The translations under genes were made by a program, and so were the position numbers. The notes beneath the pieces were generated by a model. That model worked only from the letters and a program-made list of their open reading frames with translations. It was not told the origin of the DNA and searched no databases. Shown here in pieces: positions 40,360-50,589 of a stretch of DNA of 64,000 bases; the first letter of the stretch is position 1, and every line of letters begins with the position of its first letter. The stretch is taken from NCBI GenBank assembly GCA_947561715.1, contig OX387201.1, forward strand, positions 18,800,001 through 18,864,000, in the 5' to 3' direction. This stretch comes from Ascidia mentula. Its lineage: Eukaryota; Chordata; Ascidiacea; Phlebobranchia; Ascidiidae.

Positions 40360-41202
40360 AATAATAACCTCACACTCCTGACTATAAGCGCATGTCCAGC
40401 CGAAATAACTTTGCAAACAACAAATAACTTCAAGCTCTTGACATAACAAGGGCAGCGAAGACAGGGGTAGCGTTTAGTCCGTCGAAGTCACAAAGCAAAT
40501 ACGAAAACGATTCTGGGTCCTTATTCTTCTCTTAAATCGCAATCCACCAGCATCCGCTCGAGCAAAATGGTGATTCATTAAGAAGACAAGTTGCTGTACG
40601 AGTTTCGTCCGGAATCGTTTTCATATTTTTGGGACCAATAAAATTTCTTGGGCCCATAATCAACTGACAAGTTGAACGAGGCAGCGCGAATCCTGGTACA
40701 GTTTTTCCAAACATTCATTCAGCGATCATTAATCCGATTAATTTCAAACATTCTTGCAAATATATAGGTCACGTATCAGGCGTGTGAAGTTTGGTGTGCT
40801 TTGCTATAAACATTTTAACCGAGCTTCGCCCATATTTTCTCCAATCGAAGTGACGATTTGTTTGGATGAGCGCGCGGTATTAACACCGGCATTTGCCAAA
40901 CATTGTTGTCGGCGAGTTCGACACTTCAGAAATGCTTCAAACTGATCGAACCGGTCGGCTTGGCATCTTTGTCTGGTGGCGGATAACGCGATAATCACAC
41001 GTTGAAAACAACAAACTACTTAACCAAGTGAAGAATGCGCAGACCACGAAAATGTTGCACGTGGTTTCATTCGTAATCCACGTTAATACCACTTTGTAAG
41101 TAAAAGTGAAAGTTGAACGACACATTTTAGGAATGTCAACAGAGCAGTTTTTCATCATGTTTAAGGTTAATTCATCATGAAAGTTTGCTTGAATGCGACT
41201 TT

Positions 41203-41208
41203 TATATA
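41203..41208 (+). promoter_or_regulatory. TATA box candidate for the globin gene
   Basis: TATATA lies 54 bp upstream of the candidate start codon at 41262, a plausible distance. It supports an independent globin promoter rather than fusion to the Ly6 exons, but such strings are common in this AT-rich DNA. Confidence 0.35.
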
Positions 41209-41261
41209 CCTTTTCATCATGTGTTTGTCCAATATGTTTCTTTTGATTCCTGCAACATCTT

Positions 41262-43524
41262 ATGAAATTTCAACTTTGTCCGACAATTCTTAGTATAGGT
41301 AAGCGCATTGCTCTGACGATCATCTTTGGTTTAAAGTCGCAACCAAGTGTATGCAAAATATCCCCAGGGCCGCCAAATACAGTCAGTAAACAAACGAAAC
41401 GTTTCAAAACGGCTCAAATCTGGTTTAATCCACGCTTTGGTGTGCGCAACTAACAGCTTCCGCTTGCAACGCATTTATTATTTGTGGAAGGGTTCGCAGA
41501 GTCCCCGGACGAGACCCCGAAGCCAGAAGGAACCAAAAGACTTTTTACGGAAGAGGAAGCGACAACTTTACGGGAAACCTGGTGGATTCTGGAAAGCACT
41601 GGACAACTCGAGCTTGGAGTACAAATTCTACACAGGTTGAAATTACTTCAATTTTCATGAAACGTTTTTGACACCAATCTCTGTGCATTAACGCTATATG
41701 TTGCTTAATTGAACTTGTTGTTCTTTACTTGAAACGTGAATTAATTTTTACATGCATCGACAGCAGTTTTTGTGTAAAACTTAAAGCCCGTCAGGTTATA
41801 GCGTGGTTTTAACATAAATCCACTATTATTTCTATTGTTCTTTTCGGTTGGTAACAACGCATGCAATTGGCAGATTCTTAAACGAGCGTCCCGACCTCCG
41901 ACTTCTGTTTTCGCAATTCACTTTCCCCGAAGAAGGTGAAATCAGTTATGACAAAATTCTGGAGGACCCGGAACTGGCTACGTTTGCAAATAGGTATGTT
42001 GACTACAATGTACCACACCAACACAACGTCACTAAAACATGTGATGTAATTTAGAATACAAGAAATAGGTTTAATTCTATGAAGTGCGCCTGTCACACAT
42101 TTTCCCGCCATAATTTCCCGCGGAAATTTTGTTTTTTGCTCAAAACCGCCGTCAAGTCAGTGGTGAACGACTTGCCCCGGGGGTAGAGCCAAAAAACACC
42201 ACTTACAGTTTATTCACAAAATTCCCGTCAGTCCCGGCTCAAATACAAATATCATACCTATTGTTGGCAACTTTTTGCATGCAAAGAGCCAGTTACACTC
42301 TTTTTGTATTAAACTAAAACATGCTCAGAACTGCAAAACTTTGTTGACTGGGATAATTTTTATAACGCACAACAACCGCAAAAATCGTAACTATACGTTT
42401 TTGGAGAACTTGCAAAACTTGCGCCAACAGCCGAGTGCACCACAAGTTTTAAATTTTTCTTATTTATTTGCATTATAATTTTTGGCCTAAATAAGCCTGC
42501 AGTCTCCATGGAGCCAAAACAGGGGGTAAAAGAGTCACATGAGGCTCGAAACCAACCAAGGATTACCAACCACTGAATTATGTTGACCAGCTTGAATTAA
42601 TGAATACAGAGTGGTGACGGCCTTGGCAACCATCGTCGACCTTCTAGAGATGTCGGAACAGCTGATTGATTACATCACAATACTTGGAGCCGACGCAGAC
42701 ATGCGAAATATTTTTGAAGTAGGTGACGACACTTGATGCGACGATTGTTTCATCCAAAAGAGATTTTGCCAGTCAGTTTATGACGTAACAGTTACTGCTG
42801 TGACGTATCCGATTGATCGTGATTTATGGAATTGATGTGCGAAACACGATTAATTTGGTAAACTAATTGATTTTTTCATTACAACACATCGTGGAATGCG
42901 TGAAGACTTGTTTATGTGTCTTAATATGGTAAAAGTCGCCATTGATTGTACAAAAGTAAACGTCGAGAAACAAATATGTCATCAATGAGAGCTGCAGACA
43001 GGGTGTGTACACACACTGTTTCAACCTGTAAGGTCTCATCAGTGCAGCTGTTGACTGTGGCACTGTGCTTGCGAAGCTACACCCTTACAGGTTGAAACAG
43101 TGTGTACACCCTGTCTGCAGCTCTCATTGATTATTATGGCTTTTTTGCACATATATATCATCAATTTATAAGCAGAAACTTTTCTTATTGAGTTGATTCA
43201 TGTAAGATTCTAGTCACATTTTGTTCTAAATAGTTTCAGTGATTTCACATTTCGGTACGCTTAAAAAACAAAAAGAAACAAACTCGCTCTTCAAGCAAGG
43301 TCATAGTTTTATCTTTAAATCATAAAAAAATAGGGAACAAGAAAACAAGATGAATTACTGTATTTCTGTATCTCTCTCATAACAACAAACATTACTCTCA
43401 GAATATCGGCCCTGCTTTGCTCGACATTATTCAAGAAAACCTGGAAATAGAGAAAGATTCCGATATACTCAGGACGTGGGCAAAGACTTACAGCATCGTC
43501 AACGACACTATCTCAAAAGTATGA
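41262..43524 (+). CDS. Globin-fold protein lacking both heme-ligand histidines
   Basis: Core exons are 41500-41635, 41874-41993, 42610-42718 and 43402-43524. A first exon at 41262-41298 (MKFQLCPTILSI, phase 1 donor GTAAGC) gives 174 residues; alternatively the core joins the Ly6 exon ending at 40342, giving 276. The core exon has an upstream in-frame stop and no ATG of its own. Globin helices are clear: EEEATTLRETWWILESTG (A), GVQILHRFLNERPDLRLLF (B/C), the CD Phe in LFSQF, ANRVVTALATIVDLLE (E), and LRTWAKTYSIVNDTI (H). At E7 the usual His is Phe (ELATFANRVV). At F8, where LGxxH is expected, the sequence is LGADA, and the F-G region is about five residues short. Normal heme coordination is therefore doubtful. 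The fold call is confident, the first exon is not. Confidence 0.75.
42981..43131. mobile_element. Foldback element in globin intron
   Basis: Arms of about 50 bp at 42981-43033 and 43082-43131 are almost perfect inverses (core GCTGCAGACAGGGTG and CACTGTTTCAACCTGTA), with a loop containing TCTCATCAGTGCAGC. A related sequence lies at 63765-63840. Non-coding; fits a MITE family. Confidence 0.75.
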
Positions 43525-44920
43525 CGACATCAGCGCCATAAACCCACCAGCAATCCCCTCGAATAGTCGGTGGCGATAGCTACCTCACAAACAGTTATAT
43601 GGCAGTTTCTCAATGCCAAACATTGCCAGACTTTACAGATTTTACAGATTTTTCAGATTTTTCAGTGTTTTTATTTTTTTGCATGTGAACCGATTTTCAA
43701 AACACTTAAAAGGGTTCTTATTTTGTTTGCTGGGAGAACGCTGGCTTGAGATTCGTTATTTTAAGATCTATTATTTTCATTTTTTTCAATTGTTCCATCA
43801 TTTTTTTTGTCATTTTTGTCACAGGTAAAATTATTTCTTCGCGTCTCCGAGTGTTGAGACGTTGGTGATCACAATATGTTTTAAAGAAACAGTGGTAATT
43901 ACCCGTTTAAACGTGTTCTTTTTTTATGAAAAATACGGAGCTGGATTAGCCCATTTGCCGGGCCCGGCAAATCAAAAAATGGGGTCAACAATTTTTTTCT
44001 CAGAAAAGTGCCTTTTCTGGGTTTTCCTGGCAAACGTTGAGGGCCTTTTTAAAGAGCAAGCCCCTTTTATGGATGCTATAGATGTTTTTCGTGAGACACG
44101 TTGTTATTTGGTTAATGCTTTTCGCCTTTTTAGTAGCCTTATTGTTTTGGGAACAAAAATAAGTGCTGACTGACGACAGCCACCGCAAGTTATTTGAAAT
44201 GAAATATATCAATTATTCCATATATCGGAGTGTGCTATGGTGGTTACAAAGCAAAAATGCCTCTGCTTGGATGGACGCGAATAGCTGTTTTTTAATGTGT
44301 CTGAAGTACCAAATATAACATCACGAGTGAGTAGTTCTATTTGCCGCCTTTGCAAAATTTCCTAACTCATCTAACGCATGAAGTTGTCATTGCCATAAAT
44401 ATCAAGCCTTAAGACAACAATTTTTTTTTCAATATAAGAATTACTTATATGCAGGATTTATGTAACTATGACTCTGATCTAACCACCTTCTCCTTATGGC
44501 GAATATAGACTTGATTTTTATGTATCGTGCCTAAATTTATGCTTATGAGCAAACCACTTGCCTATAATGGTTAAATACTAGAATCACTCAAAAGAACCCC
44601 ACATCAGCAGGTGGGCGCCCGTAACTGCTTCCAGTTTTGATTAATCGTTTAAAGCTTCATTGGTTATTTATTAGTCTGCGTTATTTAAATACATCATTAT
44701 TCAAAGGAGGACGTGTTACCGTTACATCGTATGCAAAAACAAAGTTTTTTTAAAAAATTGTCCTGAAAGAAATAAAAGTACGTATTTATTTAGTTAAGTA
44801 GCTGCTATAAAGTACGCGGAACGTTTCGCGAAGGGGATTTGAAGAACGCCCGCGGACAAATTCAAAACCAAGGCAACCGATAAAACCAAAATATAAAAAA
44901 AACTTGTAGAAGCTTAATTT
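43525..44920. other. Intergenic region between globin and ACER3
   Basis: T-rich and AT-rich DNA with no recognisable exon. Short frames such as 43613-43828 are low-complexity Phe-rich translations of T-runs and are not supported. Confidence 0.5.
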
Positions 44921-47900
44921 ATGGCTGAAAGTCACGATAATTCTGGACAATGGGGACAAGTCACATCAACTCTTGACTGGTGTGAAGAAAATTACGTTGT
45001 TTCCGGTTACATTGCAGAGTTCTGTGAGTAAATTTTTTTATTTTTAGAAAAAAAATATTTCAAAAAACGTGCTGCGTAAGAAAACAACATTAATTACCTT
45101 TCTGTGTTTGGACATTGTTAAATAATGTAGGATGTTGTTGTTTTCTTCAGGGAATACAGTGAGCAATGTTATCATGATATTGCCTCCGTTGATCTGTGCA
45201 ATTTATTACTGGAAGAAGGGTGTTGAATTAAGACACGTTCTGTCAAGTTTGTCTCTACTTGGTGAGTTGTTTTCTTTTGAAATGGACTTGACAATTAAGA
45301 AATATTGTTTGATGATTTATAGCTGTTGGACTGGGATCCTGGATGTTTCATATGACACTGTGGTATGAAATGCAGGTAAAAATTTTGATTGGTTTTAGTT
45401 TGATGTATATAAAAATTTTTTGCTTCTGTCATTTATCTTAAAAGCTAAGAAAATGCTATTTTAAAAGCTAAGAAAAAGTATTTACTTTGGAAGAATTTGA
45501 ATTGGTATAAGCAATCATTTTTTACTTTTATTATCGGTAGGCCATGTTAACTAGTTGGGCCTAAACTGTTTAATTAACTGTTTGGTGTTGTATGTTTCAA
45601 AAAGAGGTATTATATATATATGTGCATACATAAATAACTACAAATATATGTTTAATTTTTTCTTCTCTATTGTTTGCAACAGTAACTGTAAAAGTAAGCA
45701 TTACTTGTTAAAAACTGTTAAGGCAAGTTATCAAACAATTTTATTTCAAACAAAAAACACCTTTAAGTGTTTATAGATGAAACTTGCGAATGTAAAATTT
45801 TGTGATGTTTGTTAGGTATTGATGATGTTTTCTGCTTGCAACAAGGTGATGAGTCTGACTGGCAAAATTACCAAAATAAATTAATTAAAAAATATATGTT
45901 TTAAAAAAATGCATAGTGGAAAGCAGCTTATATAGGGTTGAGCATCGCTGCATTATATATTCCCTTGTTGCATGAAGTATTGAAGTATTTTGCTAGCACA
46001 GCCATAAAGACTTGTTGCAATCATTTTTTTATGAAATCATGTGTGCAGTAATAAGAATGCCCAAAGCAGGAGAAACATCTGGATTGAAAAAAAGTTCTCC
46101 CAGGAAACAACAAGGAAAGACATCAGACAAAAACAGGACAAGGTCACATCAAACTCGAAATGAGACTTCAAAAAACCAGTCTAGAGCACGCAGACGTACA
46201 ATTGCAGATGAGAGTTCAAACAATGCACAGGGCAAACGAACTCGAGTTGTAATTATTTCTGCGATTGCAATAGTTGCGGTTGCTGGGATAGTGGCAGGCG
46301 TGGTATTAGGTACTTCTGCAGGAGAGGGCACATCGACAGACTCTGCGAACCAAGGTTTGTCCACACCAAACACAAATATAGCAGGACCAGGTGGCTCAAG
46401 CCCTACAGGCACCAATCCAGGGAATGTTAAAGTTGTTTCGTACAATGAAAGTTACTGGAAAAGTGTCCAGGGTGAGTGTGGGGTTCCACGTGTCGTCCCA
46501 GAGTTGGTTTCAAGTCGAATCGTTGGAGGAACAGAGGCTAAGAAGCATTCTTGGTCATGGCAAATTAGCCTTGTGAAGTAAGTGCCTATATTTATTGTTA
46601 ATAGCAAACTTTTGCTGCGCTTTTGTCACTGAAAATGTTTAATCACAGAACCTAGTGTAACCAAACATATACTTTCATTCTGCGAATATAATAACTTCTA
46701 GTTACAATGTGATTTATGGAATGTTATAACTTATATACCTTTTATTCTATAGGTACAAGAATTATGGCAAAGGGTATGTGTCGATTTCACACACATGTGG
46801 GGGAACACTGGTGGCTCCTCGTTTTGTAATTTCTGCAACTCATTGCTTCCTTAACTCACTCCGAACACAAGTAACAACAAAACCAGACAGCTACCGAGTG
46901 GTTGTTGGTGGGCATGAGAAGTCAAAACTTTCAGATGGTGCAAAGTAAGCTTTAAATTAGCATACAAGTAATGTCCGTACATAATTAGCAACACATAACA
47001 ACAGTCCATAAAATGTAAAGAAAATTATTTAAAAGCGAACATGTTTTTCACTGACCTTGATAAAGCATGATTATTTTGTTGTAGGTTGGTCAAAATAGCA
47101 TCCATTATTCACCACCCAAAAAACAATATGGCAACATTTTCAAGACAAAGAACTGCACCACAATATGACCTTACAGTTTTAAAACTGGCACAGGTGTTGA
47201 ACCCCAAAGGGGCATCGCCTAAAATATCATTTGCATGTTTACCCAACCCTGGTGTTGTCCCACCAGCTCAGAAAAAGTACAGGAATTTTTGTCACGCACG
47301 TTGAATTTGTGATCGGCATTTTTGTGTAATTTGTAATTTCAGGTGTTGGGTCACAGGATGGGGAAAAACCCTTAATACTGGCTTCAAAACGGTCCTAAAG
47401 CAGGCTCCGCAAGTAATTGTGTCTCAAACAGCGTGCAACAAATTCTTTGGACAAATTTCCTACGAAAAACATATTTGTGTTCAACAAAAGTCAATGGGAA
47501 CGTGCCAAGGGGACAGTGGTGGGCCCCTGGTGTGCCAGGGAGCAGACAATAGATGGACACTTTATGGTGCCACAAGCTTTGGGCCCACACCTTGTGCGAT
47601 AGCCCCATCAGTGTTTGCAAATTTGCCCATGATGTTGGAATGGGTTTGTTGCTATTTAGAAGGTTACGGCCCTTGTGGAAAAGTACGCTGTAGAAAACCC
47701 ACTTGACCTGTTGATTTATTCACAAAACGCTGTGCACTGTGTTGTATTCCAAGAGAAAATAACAGAGGAAAATAAGTGAAAAATTACCCATTAAAACCAA
47801 ATAAATTTTTATGTTTTTTATAACTGTGGTTCTGAGTGCAAGAATACATTTTTTCTGCGTACGAAAACAGACAAACTTTTGCGTTTTCTTGTGGTAGTTT

Positions 47901-49958
47901 TAGTGCAGACCAAGATCTAAACTCTGAATCAATTGAGAAAAGTTTTTAGGTAAGAAATGTTGTATGGAGACAATTAAAGCTTACGTGAGTGATGTACAAA
48001 CTGTATTTACAAATTTTTCTTTCAGTTATTGGATGAATTGCCGATGATCTATGGAACCTGTGTTTTTCTCTACGCACTGTAAGTTACCTGCTCAGGTATT
48101 TAAGCTTAACGCCAAAGTTCACAAAAAAATTTGCCGAAGAAAAATTTAAAATTATTCCTAAATTTTTTGAAAAAATTAGTAATTGTTTCAGATTTTTAAT
48201 CCTAAAACATTTTAAATTTTTTTTCTCAGGCATCATCATTCGAAGCCAAGAAAAAGCAGAAGTTTACTGTATGTCGCTGCTTTGTGTGTCTCCAGTGTTA
48301 TAATAACTGTGATATATTTGGTATGGCAGAATCCTGTTTTTCATCAGGTTGGTAAAAAAGCTGGAGCCGACGTAGGCAAACTCTGGCCAGCAGGCTGACT
48401 CTGTTACACTAGGGGTTTATACAAATTACTGCTGTTTAAGAACATTGTGTTCATTGTCCAGTTAGATGGAATTTTAGACACTACTTTTCCAGTTTGTACT
48501 CAAATTTCCATTTGGGTTATCCTTGCTAAGCATAACAGGAAAAAAGACAATTAAACAAACACATGCTTGACTGGAGTTTAGAAACTAGGATTCTGCAATT
48601 TAGAAACCACCGAAGTGACTGTTTTGTCACCATGTTATGTAAATGTGTTTCAAACTGTAAATGTGTTTCAAACTGTATCTCTATTACAGGTGTGTTATGG
48701 TTCGTTGGTTGCACTGCTGCTTTACGAAGCAGTGGTGGCTTGTCAAAATTATCCAGCCATTAAACCTGTGGTCCTGACGTCACTTTGTCTCTATGCATTT
48801 GGATTTTTCTTGTGGAATATTGACAATGCTTTTTGTGGCTATCTCAGGTATGTTTTGCAATCCATTTTGCTAAACTTTGTGAATTAATTATGCAACTTTT
48901 CTGACTGATATCATCACTTCCAAAAAAAATCGTTTGAAGGTAATGTGTATATAAAATTATAATTCAACCACCACAACGTTCCGTCACTGTAAAGTGTTTG
49001 GCAAACCACCATTTCCCTGTAGGACTGGTTTGCCGTTTCCTGGTTACCCGATAACTTCCATTGTTTCCTGCAAGGCATACTGTTAATTAGTAATAGTTAT
49101 TTAATCCCTTATAACAAGGTGTTTCCCAACTGTGGTACACGGGGTATTCTAGGTGGTACGCGAACACCTTTCTGTAATTTGCGGATATGGTTGTAATTTT
49201 AAAATTTGTAAGTGATCTCAAAATGTTTGTTACTTCATACCCTAGATTACTTTATAACACTCAACCAGGTGGTGCTCGTCGAATTTTTTTTACCTCCAAG
49301 TGGTACGCAACCACAAAAAGGTTGGGAATTACTGCCTTATAACCCTCTAACATGCATTTTTTTGGTGTGCAAAGTTAATGTGTTCATTGCCTTCCTCTCA
49401 GACAGTTCCGCAGTGAAAGTGGAAGGTACAGCCCAGTAAGAATGTCAACACAGCTCCATGCTTGGTGGCACATTTTCACTGGTTATGCCACATATTTGCA
49501 CATCGTCTTTTCATGCCATGCCCGATTGCTTCATTTGAAACGGCAATGCAGCATCAAGGTTAGTTGGCTCCTGTATATTAAAAGAAGTGGGTTTTCAAAC
49601 TTTTTGGGATCATGGCCCACTGGGATCCTCTCACTACATTCTAGTATCAACTCAGTTATATGGGTATAATACTAAACACAGTGGTCAACATAAGGTTGAT
49701 CAATCAATATTAGGTACTACAGTAATGATTGGAAAGATGACATAAAAACTTGTTTACCTATTTGGATTTTGCACAACAAATCCTGAATACCAGCAAGGTA
49801 TGTCACAGGGGTTTATGTGTAAAACTAACATCTGGCCATTCCTCAGTCACAAACAGTGTGCACTCTCTGCACCCGACACAGAAAACAAATTTTTACTTGC
49901 GTTTCTGCAGAAAATTGCTGGAGTGTGGCCGTACTTGGACATCGAAATGTCACCGTGA
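44921..49958 (+). CDS. ACER3: Alkaline ceramidase 3
   Basis: Eight exons: 44921-45023, 45151-45261, 45323-45375, 48026-48078, 48230-48347, 48690-48847, 49402-49558 and 49911-49958. Total 801 nt, 266 residues, against 267 in human ACER3. The family hydrolyses ceramide to sphingosine and fatty acid as a seven-TM membrane enzyme of ER and Golgi with a catalytic zinc. Expected residues are present: [10 protein letters not shown] with Asp19, Trp20, Glu22, Asn24 and Glu33 at the human calcium-site numbering; SWMFHMTL with the first zinc His; ELPMIY; and HAWWHI with the HxxxH pair. Start choice is fixed by agreement of the N-terminal numbering. Intron 3 (45376-48025) contains a complete serine protease gene on the same strand, and intron 6 holds a hAT MITE. 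A candidate AATAAA lies at 50054-50059. The gene looks intact. Confidence 0.95.
46012..47706 (+). CDS. Type II transmembrane serine protease, nested gene
   Basis: Four exons: 46012-46577, 46753-46944, 47085-47276 and 47343-47706; 1314 nt, 437 residues. The N-terminal cytoplasmic part is basic ([11 protein letters not shown]). One TM helix follows (about residues 78-101, [18 protein letters not shown]), then a Ser/Thr/Gly-rich stem and a chymotrypsin-family domain activated at [10 protein letters not shown]. Catalytic triad: His in SATHCF, Asp in YDLTVLKL, Ser in CQGDSGGPL. The Cys pattern is normal, including a propeptide Cys in GECGVP that would tether the chain after cleavage. Position 189 is Gly by alignment ([11 protein letters not shown]), so trypsin-like Arg/Lys preference is unlikely. 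Later Met codons at 46042 and 46057 are possible starts. The gene sits inside ACER3 intron 3 and has its own AATAAA at 47800-47805. Substrate unknown. Confidence 0.9.
47800..47805 (+). terminator. Polyadenylation signal of the nested protease gene
   Basis: AATAAA 94 bp after the protease stop codon and 220 bp before the next ACER3 exon. It fits an independent transcript ending inside the host intron. Confidence 0.6.
49115..49334. mobile_element. hAT-like MITE with 8-bp target duplication, ACER3 intron 6
   Basis: Ends CAAGGTGTTTCCCAACTG and, in reverse complement, CAGTAATTCCCAACC. Flanked by direct repeats CCTTATAA at 49107-49114 and 49335-49342, the 8-bp duplication length expected for hAT transposition. 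220 bp, non-coding. Confidence 0.8.
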
Positions 49959-50589
49959 AAACATCTGAAGCAAGATTTTTATTCACATACAATGTGTGCT
50001 TTTAATTTGGTTTTAAAATATTTATTGTGTTAATTATTGTTTGAAGCAATTTTAATAAATGTGGTTCCAAAATGCTTACTTTTTTCTGTGATATGTTACG
50101 TTGTTCACCAGACATTTTCACCCTTAAATCATATTTCACACAATTTTTATTAAAAAAACACACACCCAAAGACACAGATTTCACCAATAAATCGTACCAA
50201 GCATACTTGCCATGAGATTTGTGAAATAACATCTTTTGGAACAAAAATATTGTTAGTAAAAAAACTGAGAATGGCGCAAACGTAAACAAATTAAGGCAAA
50301 ATGTGTGAGAAAACAGTGGAACAAATTCTCCTAACAGTGTTGCTTAAACATGAAGAGTAATGCATACTGAAAAATAGGTTTGGAAATTTTCTGCATAAAC
50401 TGCAGGAAAAACAGTGGAAAGTGTTTTGCTAAAGGTTTAATTCTCACAATAAATTTTACAATGTTTAAATGCATGAAAGACGGAAAGGCAGGTTTTACAG
50501 TGGAATGTGTCATACTCAGTTCTTGAAATGTTTTTTTTTTGTGATTGAAAAGCATGTATTTACAAACTGGACGTTATGGTTGTCAAAAC
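49959..50589. other. Convergent 3' flanks of ACER3 and the first IL-17 receptor gene
   Basis: The two genes end toward each other here. AATAAA occurs on the plus strand at 50054. TTTATT at 50021 and 50145 gives minus-strand AATAAA signals. No coding sequence recognised. Confidence 0.5.

Noticed and set aside
43613-43828. Phe-rich short open frame
   Set aside because: It is the translation of a T-rich low-complexity stretch, with no supporting signals.
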